Positions 1 to 7,684 of a DNA stretch of 12,747 bases are shown piece by piece. The stretch covers positions 1 to 12,747 of the forward strand of contig DATAYF010000175.1 of the NCBI GenBank assembly GCA_036272735.1. The letters run 5' to 3'. The first letter of the stretch is position 1; each line of letters begins with the position of its first letter. Made by a program: the position numbers and the translations under genes. This DNA is from DATAYF01 sp036272735. Lineage in GTDB: Bacteria > Chloroflexota > Ktedonobacteria > Ktedonobacterales > Ktedonobacteraceae. Under the pieces are notes generated by a model. The model was not told the DNA's origin. It made no database searches and worked only from the letters and a program-made list of their open reading frames with translations.

Positions 1-379
1 CGGTGATGTTAAACACGGTCTCGCGCGGCAAATGGAGCTTCCAATCAGGAAGGGTTTTGAGCAGGGCATCACGACGCCACGTGCTAAACAATGTTGGTTG
101 CTGCTCGTCTTGTACAGCCTGGGTAGCCGTCTGGGGGAATGCTACCACCTGCCCAGCAACCACGGCCCGTTCCCACTCAGGAAAACGCAACCAGACAGCA
201 TAGCGATACTCGTCAAGCCCCAACGCCTTGATCACGGATTCGTAGCCATCGCGTGCCAGGCGACGTTCGGTTTCATGCTGCCAGAGCTGCACCATAGCGT
301 CAAGTCGTTTCCGCTTCTCTTCATCATTCAATTGAGCAAATGCCCCTGTATTCGCCACGTAGTTGTGCGCTTCTTGCAT
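1..379 (-). CDS. Hypothetical protein, N-terminal part (cut by window start)
   Basis: The minus strand is open from an ATG at 379 to the window edge, giving 126 residues with no stop. The protein begins MQEAHNYVANTGAFAQLNDE and continues with a charged helical stretch (EEKRKRLDAMVQLWQHETER) and a Trp/Arg-rich segment containing AVWLRFPEWERAV. I do not recognise a family. It looks soluble: no signal peptide or membrane segment is visible. A purine-rich GGAAAGG lies 8 bases upstream of the ATG and supports this start. The gene lies 58 bp downstream of the pseudouridine synthase gene on the same strand, so co-transcription is plausible. Plus-strand reading frames here lack recognisable protein features and are taken as shadows. 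The C-terminus lies outside the window, so function cannot be judged. Confidence 0.6.
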   Translation of the reverse strand, partial: MQEAHNYVANTGAFAQLNDEEKRKRLDAMVQLWQHETERRLARDGYESVIKALGLDEYRYAVWLRFPEWERAVVAGQVVAFPQTATQAVQDEQQPTLFSTWRRDALLKTLPDWKLHLPRETVFNIT

Positions 380-437
380 CGCAAATAGCCTTTCCGGTTC
401 AGTTTCTTCGCACTGTTATCGTATCAAGCACATATGA

Positions 438-1373
438 TTATAGCGCCTGGCAATAGTGCTGTGCACACGTCATGAGCGCCGGGGTATGGCCCTGCAACCA
501 CAACAGCAAATCATCGGCCAGTGGAGCCACAAACGTTTGAGCAGCACAAGCAGGGTAGGAATACAGCGTCAGACTGTGGGCATGCAAAAATTGGCGTGAC
601 AGCGTCGTATTCTCCTGCATACCTGCTGCATACACTGGGTCGCCAACAATCGCATAGCCCAGCGCTGCTAGATGCGCACGGATTTGATGCGTGCGGCCGG
701 TGATCGGCTGCACTTCCAGCAATGCATACCCGTTTTCCACACCCAAAACGCGTACCCTGGTAGAAGCCGTCTGCCCATCAGCAATCACCACACAACGGCG
801 GCGATCCGCTGGATCACGTCCCAGCGGGCCGCAAAGCACGAATTCATCTTGCGGAGTGGCGGAGAAAAGCGCGGCCACATCGTCCAGCACAACGTGCTCG
901 TGGCCACGAACTTGCGCAAAGGTAAAAGCGGTGCGCGGTTGTGCCCACCAGGGCGCACGCTTTTTCACTACAGCGAGATAACGTTTGGCAATTGTGTGAT
1001 CCTCGAATTGACGCACGAAGTGGCGGCGCGAACGTTCAGTGCGAGCGAGCGCGACCACGCCCGAAGTATCTTTATCCAGTCGATGCAGCAAGCAAGGTCG
1101 TGACAGCGTCCCTTCCTCTTGCCAATATCGCTCTACGCGTCGTTGTCGCAACATCTCTTGAATATGACGCGGTGCCTGTTGCCACGCCGGATCATCTGCA
1201 AGTTGTGGGGGCTGCCAATCATCCTGCGGTTGCTGTGCCCAAAACAGCAACAACGCATCCCACAGCGTGTCGCCAGCATGCTTATACGTAGGATGAATCA
1301 CGATGCCAGCAGGCTTGTTAATGATGAGTACGTAGTGATCCTGGTAGATCACGGCAATATCTGCGAATTCCAT
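438..1373 (-). CDS. RluA-family RNA pseudouridine synthase
   Basis: This 311-aa protein should isomerise specific uridines in rRNA or tRNA to pseudouridine in the cytoplasm. The family signature HRLDKDTSG is at residues 97-105, with the catalytic Asp at about 100. The N-terminal strand-loop VLIINKPAGIVIHP (residues 15-28) and the later motif GRTHQIRAHL (226-235) followed by GDPVY (244-248) are all typical of RluA/RluC/RluD enzymes. No N-terminal S4 domain is present, unlike RluD or RluC of E. coli. Two segments are longer than usual: a Gln/Trp/Asp-rich insert at about 45-90 and another at about 157-195. The reading frame can be extended to a TTG at 1409, but the ATG at 1373 puts the first family strand right after the start, so I prefer it. 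No strong ribosome binding site is seen for either. Substrate uridine cannot be told from sequence alone. Confidence 0.9.
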   Translation of the reverse strand: MEFADIAVIYQDHYVLIINKPAGIVIHPTYKHAGDTLWDALLLFWAQQPQDDWQPPQLADDPAWQQAPRHIQEMLRQRRVERYWQEEGTLSRPCLLHRLDKDTSGVVALARTERSRRHFVRQFEDHTIAKRYLAVVKKRAPWWAQPRTAFTFAQVRGHEHVVLDDVAALFSATPQDEFVLCGPLGRDPADRRRCVVIADGQTASTRVRVLGVENGYALLEVQPITGRTHQIRAHLAALGYAIVGDPVYAAGMQENTTLSRQFLHAHSLTLYSYPACAAQTFVAPLADDLLLWLQGHTPALMTCAQHYCQAL

Positions 1374-1841
1374 GCTCAGAAGTATAGAGGTAACACTGAC
1401 ACGCGTCAATAACGTTGGCGCTAAGCTTGATCACACGACGCAATCATCACCGTTTGATTGTGTAAAGCTACGCGGATTGCCCACTAAGTACAATCACATT
1501 ACTTTTGCAGTATTGTCATTCTCAGTGATCAGCCATTATCCTGCAATCTTTGTGGGATTGTACTTAGTACATCTGGAACAGTGAAGAAAAAGTGGGATGA
1601 CAATAGTGATAGAATAGGAAGATACGAGATTTTCAAGAACGATAACTGAAGATATGGTGGATACAAGAAGAATAAGTGGGTTGCTAAAATGGCATAACTG
1701 CTGTATCCGCCCGTTAAGAGAGAGACGATGTAGGGAGAAATGGGCTTGCCAGGCTTGCTAGAAAGGCCCGATATTGCTGAAAAATGATAAAATGAAATTG
1801 TATATGGGAGTGCAGTAGCAGGCAGATAAAGAGGTACTGAT
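1374..1841. other. Gene-free stretch with a spaced 13-bp inverted repeat
   Basis: This 468-bp region separates the divergent pseudouridine synthase and PAC2 genes and should hold both promoters. I see no convincing coding sequence: the longest minus-strand frame (1529-1852) is low-complexity Ser/Leu/Tyr/Pro with no ribosome binding site and overlaps the PAC2 start. The visible structure is a perfect 13-bp inverted repeat, ACTAAGTACAATC at 1483-1495 and GATTGTACTTAGT at 1556-1568, separated by 60 bp. The right copy also forms a short palindrome, GTACT-T-AGTAC (1560-1570). AAAGAGG, seven bases before the ATG at 1842, is the likely PAC2 ribosome binding site. I could not pick out a convincing -35/-10 pair. 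Confidence 0.5.
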
Positions 1842-2789
1842 ATGTCAAACATACACTATTACGATGAGCCAGTATTACGCGATCCCATCGTTATTGTTGC
1901 TTTTGGTGGCTGGAATGACGCAGCCGACTCGGCGACAACAGCGATTAAATTGCTGATACAACGTTGGCAACCGACAAAAATGGCGGAAATTGATGGTGAA
2001 GATTTTTTTGTCTTTACTGAAACAAGACCGACAGCAAAACTTGTTGATGGCATACAAAAATCGATTACCTGGCCTAGCAACCAATTCCTGGCCTACAATG
2101 ACCCCGATCTCGCACGTGATGTGATTCTCTTTCTCGGAGTAGAACCACAGCTCAAGTGGAAAACCTTTAGCAATACATTCTTAGAAGTGTGCAAGCGTTT
2201 TCACGCCTCTGAAGTCGTCTTTTTGGGAGCCTTATTAGCCGATGTGCCTCACTCTATGGCTGTGCCCATTACCGGCTCCTCAACCGACGATGATGTCATG
2301 GAGCGCCTGCACGAAATGGATGTACACCAATCTCGCTACGAAGGCCCGACTGGGATGATCGGTGTCCTACAGGATGCGTGCCAGAAAGCGCATATCCCAT
2401 CAGCATGCTTGTGGGCAGCAGCACCTCACTATCTGGCAGCCACGCCCAACATCAAGGTGACAGCGGCACTCCTAACCTACCTGAATACCTACCTGTCCCT
2501 TGGACTCGATTTAAGCGACCTGCAATCGGATGCCATGCATTTTGAAGAACAAATCAGCACGTTGGTCGCCAAAGATCCTGAGGCAGCCGCGTATGTCCAC
2601 AAATTAGAAGAGCAGACCCTGGAAGATGATGAAGATGAAGACGTCGAGGAGGAGGAGGAATCTGATATTACCTTCGAGTTCGATCCCCTGCCCAGTGCCG
2701 ATTCGCTTATCCGTGGCGTTGAAGAACTTTTGCGGAAAGAGCGGGAGAACGAACAACCGCGACATCATGATAATACTGAGGAAGAATGA
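1842..2789 (+). CDS. PAC2-family protein
   Basis: This is a 315-aa member of the PAC2 family, named after a eukaryotic proteasome assembly chaperone; bacterial members are common but mostly uncharacterised. The start IVIVAFGGWNDAADSATTAI (residues 16-35), the central VVFLGALLADVPHS (125-138) and the segment YEGPTGMIGVLQDAC (166-180) are characteristic. The domain occupies about residues 10-225. It is followed by an acidic linker (261-274, almost all Asp and Glu) and a C-terminal helix, LPSADSLIRGVEELLRKER (283-301), which resembles the conserved tail of actinobacterial PAC2 proteins. No membrane segment or signal peptide is seen. The ATG has a good AAAGAGG upstream. Its TGA stop is immediately followed by the ATG of the acyl-CoA synthetase subunit gene, so the two are almost certainly one operon and probably translationally coupled. 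The molecular role is unknown. Confidence 0.85.
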   Translation: MSNIHYYDEPVLRDPIVIVAFGGWNDAADSATTAIKLLIQRWQPTKMAEIDGEDFFVFTETRPTAKLVDGIQKSITWPSNQFLAYNDPDLARDVILFLGVEPQLKWKTFSNTFLEVCKRFHASEVVFLGALLADVPHSMAVPITGSSTDDDVMERLHEMDVHQSRYEGPTGMIGVLQDACQKAHIPSACLWAAAPHYLAATPNIKVTAALLTYLNTYLSLGLDLSDLQSDAMHFEEQISTLVAKDPEAAAYVHKLEEQTLEDDEDEDVEEEEESDITFEFDPLPSADSLIRGVEELLRKERENEQPRHHDNTEEE

Positions 2790-4217
2790 ATGGGTATCAC
2801 CCCCTATAGTCTAGAAGAAGTATTACAACCGCGCTCAGTAGCCATAGTGGGCGCGTCTCGTTCTCCCCATAAGTGGGGACACGTAGCCGCCAAACAGCTC
2901 ATCGCCGGAGGTTTTGGCGGCAACATCTATTTTATCAATCCGGCCGTATCTGAAATTCTGGGAAGAACCACCTATCCCAATCTTAAAGGCGTTCCAGACA
3001 AGGTTGATCTCGCGGTAATTGCCACCGCTTTTCCCCATGTCGAGCAATCCATTGAGGACTGTATCGAGCATGGAGTGAAAGGTATTGTGGTCATTACCGC
3101 TGGTTTTAGTGAAACTGGACCCGCCGGGCGCATATTGGAGCAACAATTAGTAGCACGCTGCCGCGCGCATGGCATTCGTATCATCGGTAGCAATTGTATG
3201 GGTCTCTATGTGAAACGCTCACATGTCAACGCGCTTGGTATGGTTTTTCCGCTGCCCGCAGGTCCCATTGGCCTGGTATCGCAAAGTGGCAACCTCGGCA
3301 TGTACTGGTACGCGCAGGCCGATCTCGATGGCCTGGGATTTACCACCTTTTTAAGTATTGGCAACGCCGCAGATGTCAGTTTTCCTGAATGCATGCAATA
3401 CCTGGCTGATGATCCAGAAACGCACGTCATCGCTGGCTATGTAGAGGCGGTACAGGAAGCGACACTGCGCCACGTGACCAGGGAAATGTACAAGCGTGGT
3501 CGCTACAAACCTACCGTTATTCTGCTTAGCGGTGCAACAGAGGTTGGCGTGCGCGCAGCACTGGCCCATACCGGTTCGCAGGCAACCATACGACCAGATC
3601 ACGACGTAAGCTTACAGAGCAGCGGTGTGGTGCGCGTAGTGCGCTCGGACGAGCTTTTCCCTGTCGCCCAGGCCCTGGCAATGCAACCAGCGACCCCAAA
3701 AGGTGGACGCCGTATCGCCATCATTGGCGACGGTGGCGGGAGTTCCGTAGCCACTGGTGATGCCGCTATTCGTGCCGGTTTAGAAGTTCCGATCCTCAAA
3801 GACGAAACCCAGGCGGAACTACGCACCTTCATGCCAGCACGGGCCACCGCCAGCAATCCTGTGGATGTGGCAGGTGCAGCTGACGAAGACCCACTCTCGT
3901 TCGCGCAACTCACCGAGGTGGCGCTGAAGGACCCCGCTGTGGACGGGGTCATCATTACCGGGCTCTTCGGTGGGTATCGCTGGTTATTGGCAGAAGCATT
4001 CGCCGCACGCGAAGAGGCAGCCGCACGCGAAATTGGTCGCCTGGTCAGGGAATATCATAAACCGGTCATTGTGCAAACCATCTACGCCCGTCACGATATT
4101 CCAGCCTTGCACCTGCTCCACGAACAACAGGTCCCTTATTACGAATCGGTCGAGATTTCCTGTCGCGCCATGGCAGCGCTGGCCGAAATTGGCGAATTTT
4201 TGGCAAAGAACATATAA
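2790..4217 (+). CDS. CoA-binding protein / ADP-forming acyl-CoA synthetase alpha subunit
   Basis: This 475-aa protein matches the alpha part of ADP-forming acetate/acyl-CoA synthetases, which interconvert acyl-CoA, ADP and phosphate with acid, CoA and ATP. The N-terminal CoA-binding Rossmann domain starts with PRSVAIVGASRSPHKWG (residues 14-30). A succinyl-CoA synthetase-like flavodoxin domain follows, with GLVSQSGNLG at 161-170. The His expected to carry the phosphoryl group is seen in LAHTGS (His260). A third domain begins around 308 (IAIIGDGGGSSVATGD). The ATP-grasp beta part needed for the full reaction is neither fused nor encoded nearby, so the partner must be elsewhere or the protein acts differently. 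Start: the ATG directly abuts the PAC2 stop, with GAGGAAG just upstream. The stop is followed within three bases by the long palindromic terminator. Family assignment is firm; substrate is unknown. Confidence 0.88.
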   Translation: MGITPYSLEEVLQPRSVAIVGASRSPHKWGHVAAKQLIAGGFGGNIYFINPAVSEILGRTTYPNLKGVPDKVDLAVIATAFPHVEQSIEDCIEHGVKGIVVITAGFSETGPAGRILEQQLVARCRAHGIRIIGSNCMGLYVKRSHVNALGMVFPLPAGPIGLVSQSGNLGMYWYAQADLDGLGFTTFLSIGNAADVSFPECMQYLADDPETHVIAGYVEAVQEATLRHVTREMYKRGRYKPTVILLSGATEVGVRAALAHTGSQATIRPDHDVSLQSSGVVRVVRSDELFPVAQALAMQPATPKGGRRIAIIGDGGGSSVATGDAAIRAGLEVPILKDETQAELRTFMPARATASNPVDVAGAADEDPLSFAQLTEVALKDPAVDGVIITGLFGGYRWLLAEAFAAREEAAAREIGRLVREYHKPVIVQTIYARHDIPALHLLHEQQVPYYESVEISCRAMAALAEIGEFLAKNI

Positions 4218-4219
4218 AA

Positions 4220-4287
4220 TTATAAAAAGCACAGGATGCGAAGAAATGCAATGTATTGCATTTCTTCGCATCCTGTGCTTTTTATAA
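4220..4287. terminator. Bidirectional terminator: 33-bp perfect palindrome
   Basis: Positions 4220-4252 and 4255-4287 are exact reverse complements, with only GT between them. The outer ends are TTATAAAAAGC and GCTTTTTATAA, so the transcript from either strand ends the hairpin in a U-rich run. It lies between convergent stop codons: the acyl-CoA synthetase subunit stop (4215-4217) and the nitronate monooxygenase-like stop (4297). This is the expected place for a shared rho-independent terminator. The stem is unusually long and perfect for that role. Confidence 0.85.
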
Positions 4288-4296
4288 CAAAAAATC

Positions 4297-5298
4297 CTAC
4301 AATGCCGCTTGTATTCGTCTACTGATCGTCTGTGCTTCATACACCATACGTTCAAGCAACTCGCGCACGGGGGGAATATCCTTGATCAAACCAACGACCT
4401 GCCCGGCCCAGACAAAACCTTCGTCGAGTTCTCCATCAAGCGCGGCACGGGTATTGACACTGCCACGTATATACGGCAACAAGCGCTCCAGGCGTGCTTC
4501 GGGCGACAATTGCTCATGTATCAATTCGTCCTCGACCTGTAAAATCTGCTCAGCAACTGGCCCTTTGAGCACACGTGCTGGTCGTCCAAGCGTACGCTCA
4601 ATAATAACGGTATCGGTCTCTTTGGCGGCAAGCAACGCCTGTTGATAATGCTCATGCGCATTACTCTCACGCACAGCGACAAAACGCGTGCCCAATTCGA
4701 CCCCCTCAGCTCCTAAAGCGAGGGCGGCAAGCAGGCCACGGCCATCAGCGATTCCTCCGCTGGCAAGTACGGGAATCTTCACTGCTTCGACAATGCGCGG
4801 AGTGAGTACCATGGTGCCGATATCATCGCGTCCCAGGTGGCCGCCGCCTTCACACCCTACGGCAATTACCGCGTCAGCACCGAGCGCCTCCGCCTTTTGC
4901 GCGGCACGCACCCCCGCAACCAACACCATCGTCTTCACCACGACCCCGCTCTGCTGAATACGCCGTAGCAACGTTTCAGGATTACCACCAGTAATGCTTA
5001 TTACCGCCGGATGTTCGGCAAGAGCGACATCCAAAAAATCATCGAGGGGAGCGTGCCCAATCGGAAAGTTCACCCCAAAAGGCTGATCCGTCAAACGTTT
5101 GGCCTTTTGAATATCTGCCTGTAGTGCTTCAGGAGTCGAAAAACAGGCGCAGCCAATCTGCCCAAGTCCACCGGCATTCGAAACCGCAGCGGCCAACTCG
5201 GCATACGAGAGATGGGCCAATCCTCCCTGGACTATCGGATAGCGAATAGAGAGCAGATCTGTAAAACGTGTCTGAAGGCGCTCTGGCAACAAGGACAT
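4297..5298 (-). CDS. Nitronate monooxygenase / NAD(P)H-dependent flavin oxidoreductase
   Basis: This 333-aa protein is an FMN-dependent TIM-barrel enzyme of the 2-nitropropane dioxygenase/nitronate monooxygenase family, which also includes the enoyl-ACP reductase FabK. Visible motifs in order are YPIVQGGLAHLSYAELAAAV (residues 20-39), GGLGQIG (43-49), PFGVNFPI (73-80), GCEGGGHLG (148-156, around the family's conserved His) and the FMN-phosphate-binding segment LASGGIADGRG (178-188) followed by LGAEGVELGTRF (195-206). Length is typical. It is probably cytoplasmic, since no signal peptide or membrane segment is visible. The ATG at 5298 has GAGAAGGTG just upstream. The gene ends at the shared palindromic terminator and lies 98 bp downstream of the small membrane protein gene on the same strand, so the two may be co-transcribed. 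Sequence alone does not separate nitronate oxidation from FabK-like activity; the lack of fatty-acid genes nearby argues weakly against FabK. Confidence 0.88.
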   Translation of the reverse strand: MSLLPERLQTRFTDLLSIRYPIVQGGLAHLSYAELAAAVSNAGGLGQIGCACFSTPEALQADIQKAKRLTDQPFGVNFPIGHAPLDDFLDVALAEHPAVISITGGNPETLLRRIQQSGVVVKTMVLVAGVRAAQKAEALGADAVIAVGCEGGGHLGRDDIGTMVLTPRIVEAVKIPVLASGGIADGRGLLAALALGAEGVELGTRFVAVRESNAHEHYQQALLAAKETDTVIIERTLGRPARVLKGPVAEQILQVEDELIHEQLSPEARLERLLPYIRGSVNTRAALDGELDEGFVWAGQVVGLIKDIPPVRELLERMVYEAQTISRRIQAAL

Positions 5299-5396
5299 TC
5301 GTCACCTTCTCTTTCTTTTTTGCGCGGACGACAAAATACCCGTCTACCTGTTTTTACCACATGCAGAGCGGGTTTGGCAACCAGGAGACATGGCGC

Positions 5397-5669
5397 CTAC
5401 GCCAGCAGGCCAGTAAAAAGTAACAGACACAATAAGAGGATCACGGTGACGATGAAGAACATGGTGAACACCAGGCGTCGCACATAATTCCTCATCACAC
5501 TATCAGAGGCTTTTCCGCGCTTTTCGAGTTTTCGGGGATAAAAACTCGTGATTGTATTTTCCTCGTTACCTAACGCACCGCGTGAATACAGGTAGAGGTT
5601 TATCAAAAAACCGGCGGCCATCAGTGCACTCAACAGTGCTAGCACGATAAAAAAATCTAGCACAGCCAT
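5397..5669 (-). CDS. Small two-helix membrane protein
   Basis: This 90-aa protein has two hydrophobic segments, at about residues 5-28 (FFIVLALLSALMAAGFLINL and neighbours) and about 67-89 (LVFTMFFIVTVILLLCLLLF). They are joined by a hydrophilic, basic loop containing FYPRKLEKRGKASDS. By the positive-inside rule the basic loop is likely cytoplasmic, with both ends outside. I recognise no family. The ATG at 5669 lacks a strong Shine-Dalgarno; only a GATGGTG-like stretch is upstream. The frame is open and the membrane pattern is coherent. It lies 98 bp upstream of the flavin oxidoreductase gene on the same strand, and downstream of the dehydrogenase terminator, so it probably starts a separate transcript. 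Confidence 0.65.
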   Translation of the reverse strand: MAVLDFFIVLALLSALMAAGFLINLYLYSRGALGNEENTITSFYPRKLEKRGKASDSVMRNYVRRLVFTMFFIVTVILLLCLLLFTGLLA

Positions 5670-5753
5670 TTCGCACCATCGCTTTCTGCGGCAGGAGGAC
5701 TATCAAACGCCTAAGCATTTCTCCTTACATAGAAAATGACGCATATAGTCTCT

Positions 5754-5814
5754 CGGAGTAAAAAATACAGACGATAGCTACGCGTAATGATGAAACCACG
5801 TAACTATCGCCTGT
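5754..5814 (-). terminator. Intrinsic terminator after the zinc dehydrogenase gene
   Basis: The arms 5767-5782 and 5799-5814 pair over 16 bp around a 16-base loop. Read as plus-strand RNA there are two A-C mismatches. Read as minus-strand RNA both become G-U wobbles, so the stem is continuous only on the minus strand. The minus-strand transcript then enters TATTTTTTACTCC, a U-tract. Orientation and position, 94 bp past the dehydrogenase stop, fit a rho-independent terminator for that gene. Confidence 0.75.
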
Positions 5815-5907
5815 CGCACAGACTCGAAAAGCTGGTTTTGCTCCTATTCTTAATGTGTAACATCATAACGTCATGTATAGTATAAGGTTATAACGATAAT
5901 TATTATA

Positions 5908-6939
5908 CTACTGCTCGTCCCACACAAGAGCGACTTTGCCGGTCTGCCCGGTATCGAACAATTCGTACGCCTCTTTTGCCTGCGCTAAAGGAAAGCGATG
6001 CGTCACCAATACTTCCGGGTGCAAATTCCAGCGTACGAGGCGCTCAACCAGGTCCTCCATCTGTGGTAAGCTACACACCCAGGACCCGTGCAACGTGAGC
6101 TGCTTATGCAGGAGCAACGGACTTGGCTCGAACGATACCGTTCCACCTTCGCCCACAAACACGAGCCGTCCCCAGGTACGCGCAGCCTCTAAGCAGAGAT
6201 GACGAGCGTCGGCATTGCCTGAGCAATCAATGGCAACTTCGAAGCCATGACCAGAGGTGAGTGTGTGTTCTCCGGGCGCAACAATATCATGGAAGCCTAA
6301 TTGCTGCGCGAACTCGCGCCGTGCAGGTATCGCCTCAACACCAACGACACGAGCACCTAGAGCACGGCACAGCAGCGCCATGCCCAGCCCGACGGGACCC
6401 AGGCCCGTAATCAATACGGTATCATTCCCAGAGACTTGCGCCCGGCAACAGGCAGCGTACGCCGTTCCCATGCCGCACGCGATCATAGATCCATCGACGT
6501 ACGTCAATGCATCAGGCAAGGCCACCAGTGTATATTCATCGGCCAGCAGAAAATCAGCATGACCACCATTGCGTTGCCAACCGTAGGCGGCGCGTTCGGG
6601 CCGCTCACAACTAATCATCCAGCCGCTACGGCATTCATGGCACATGCCGCAACCGGCGATGTGATAGACGATGACGCGATCACCCGCGTGAAAGCGACGC
6701 ACGCCCGGTCCAACGCGCTCAATAATCCCACACGGCTCGTGACCGGCAACGACGCCACGATACGCCTCCGGCCCGCTCCCCTGGTCGGTAGGCCGGTAAA
6801 TCGCACGCAGGTCGCTACCACACAGTGAAGACGCCTGCATGCGAATGAGCACCTGACCGTGTCCAGGTTCGGGCACAGAAAACTCACGCAACTCCAAACG
6901 CCGATCACCAGGCAATACAACACCCGACATTGTTTGCAT
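5908..6939 (-). CDS. Zinc-dependent alcohol dehydrogenase family protein
   Basis: This 343-aa protein is a medium-chain zinc dehydrogenase that should oxidise a secondary alcohol or polyol, or reduce the ketone, with NAD(P). Catalytic-zinc residues are Cys40 (SSLCGSD) and the GHE motif at 66-68. The four structural-zinc cysteines lie in CGMCHECRSGWMISC (Cys97, 100, 103, 111). The nucleotide-binding loop is GLGPVGLG (179-186), with a conserved GVEAIPARRE after strand two. The closest relatives appear to be the sorbitol/threonine dehydrogenase-like branch, but the substrate is not readable. The frame extends upstream to 7074, overlapping the receiver gene. I chose the ATG at 6939 because AAGGA (6948-6952) lies eight bases before it and the usual N-terminus follows. 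A second ATG is at 6930. It ends at its own terminator. The receiver gene lies 103 bp upstream on the same strand. Confidence 0.88.
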   Translation of the reverse strand: MQTMSGVVLPGDRRLELREFSVPEPGHGQVLIRMQASSLCGSDLRAIYRPTDQGSGPEAYRGVVAGHEPCGIIERVGPGVRRFHAGDRVIVYHIAGCGMCHECRSGWMISCERPERAAYGWQRNGGHADFLLADEYTLVALPDALTYVDGSMIACGMGTAYAACCRAQVSGNDTVLITGLGPVGLGMALLCRALGARVVGVEAIPARREFAQQLGFHDIVAPGEHTLTSGHGFEVAIDCSGNADARHLCLEAARTWGRLVFVGEGGTVSFEPSPLLLHKQLTLHGSWVCSLPQMEDLVERLVRWNLHPEVLVTHRFPLAQAKEAYELFDTGQTGKVALVWDEQ

Positions 6940-7042
6940 ACATCTTATCCTTACTGCTTCTCCGAAAACCTGAGCACGCGGCGCTCGCCACGCCAAAAGC
7001 ATCGATGTTCGGAATGAGAACGTAGAGCATTGACTTACCGTC

Positions 7043-7495
7043 TTAACGATTTGTCGATGTGAGCGCGAGAGCAACCGCAGAAGTTAATTCTTGAAAGGTG
7101 AATGGTTTGCCAATTGCCCTGGCTAGAGGAGCGATGCGTAGTGCGCGAAAAATCTCGGAAGCAGAGGCGGCAGTACAAAAAATAAGCGGTAATGCCTGCG
7201 TGCGAGGATGAGAAAGCAGTTCGCGCACCACTGCTAATCCATCGATGTCAGGCAAATTCAGGTCAAGAATGAGGACATCGACGGGCACCGTGTCTAGATT
7301 AGCTGGTTGGGTAGGGGCAGATTCTTTCTCGGAGACCAGCGGTTGCAGCAAAAGGGCATCAAGACAGGCACGAGGATGCTCATAAATCGTGACACAATAT
7401 CCTGCATGCTGTAGCATCGTGGCACTCAGCTTCGCAATGCGCGTATTGTCCTCAAGTAAACCTACTTGCACCATAACTCTTGGGTGTTCCTTCAT
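7043..7495 (-). CDS. Stand-alone response regulator receiver (CheY-like)
   Basis: This 150-aa protein is a single receiver domain with no DNA-binding or enzymatic output domain. The acidic pocket is in LLEDN (Glu15, Asp16), the phospho-acceptor is Asp78 in DVLILDLNLPDIDG, the conserved Thr108 is in FCTAA, and the Lys130 is in GKPF. All residues needed for phosphotransfer are present. A Ser/Glu/Pro-rich insert (about residues 53-70) lengthens the loop before the phospho-acceptor strand. No histidine kinase gene is nearby, so its partner is elsewhere. The ATG at 7495 or the in-frame ATG at 7474 could start it; the latter begins right before the first strand. It is divergent from the lanthipeptide operon across 228 bp, but without an output domain it is unlikely to repress or activate that operon directly. 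Confidence 0.88.
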   Translation of the reverse strand: MKEHPRVMVQVGLLEDNTRIAKLSATMLQHAGYCVTIYEHPRACLDALLLQPLVSEKESAPTQPANLDTVPVDVLILDLNLPDIDGLAVVRELLSHPRTQALPLIFCTAASASEIFRALRIAPLARAIGKPFTFQELTSAVALALTSTNR

Positions 7496-7567
7496 TGCTC
7501 ATCCACACTCCGTCCAAATTGTAATATCTGGACATGGCTCCTGTCAAGCCACCCTGCTTTTCTGCAC

Positions 7568-7592
7568 TTTTTTACTACTCAACAGTAAAAAA
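7568..7592. repeat. A/T-rich hairpin between divergent operons
   Basis: TTTTTTACT (7568-7576) and AGTAAAAAA (7584-7592) are perfect inverted repeats around a 7-base loop. The stem has one G-C pair at most per turn, so it is weak as RNA. It lies upstream of both divergent genes, where a terminator has no obvious job. A protein-binding dyad or a remnant of an end-of-gene element is possible. Confidence 0.4.
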
Positions 7593-7620
7593 ATACAAGA
7601 AAATATATGGACTTTTTCTA

Positions 7621-7684
7621 TTACACAACATACAATGTTTCTATTATATGACGATTTCATAGGATAGATGTGATGAATAATCAC
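7621..7684 (+). promoter_or_regulatory. Tentative promoter and dyads upstream of the lan operon
   Basis: A possible -10 TATTAT (7642-7647) lies 15 bp after a weak -35-like TTACAC (7621-7626). Between them is a short palindrome AACAT-ACA-ATGTT (7627-7639), where an operator could sit. A second dyad GTGAT-GAATA-ATCAC (7670-7684) lies further downstream. These are short matches in A/T-rich DNA and could be chance. Confidence 0.25.

Noticed and set aside
32..388. A 118-aa plus-strand frame at the window start.
   Set aside because: The minus-strand frame has a plausible start with a ribosome binding site and a protein-like composition; the plus-strand product has no recognisable features.
1529..1852. 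A 107-aa minus-strand frame in the gene-free stretch.
   Set aside because: Low-complexity Ser/Leu/Tyr/Pro composition, no ribosome binding site, no recognisable motif, and it overlaps the PAC2 start.
6940..7074. The upstream extension of the zinc dehydrogenase to a start at 7074.
   Set aside because: It would overlap the receiver gene, adds 45 residues not typical of the family, and a good ribosome binding site precedes the ATG at 6939.
7669..7684. TGTGA...TCAC as a CRP-type binding site upstream of the lan operon.
   Set aside because: The half-sites are 7 bases apart, not the 6 of the CRP consensus, and the outer bases do not match.
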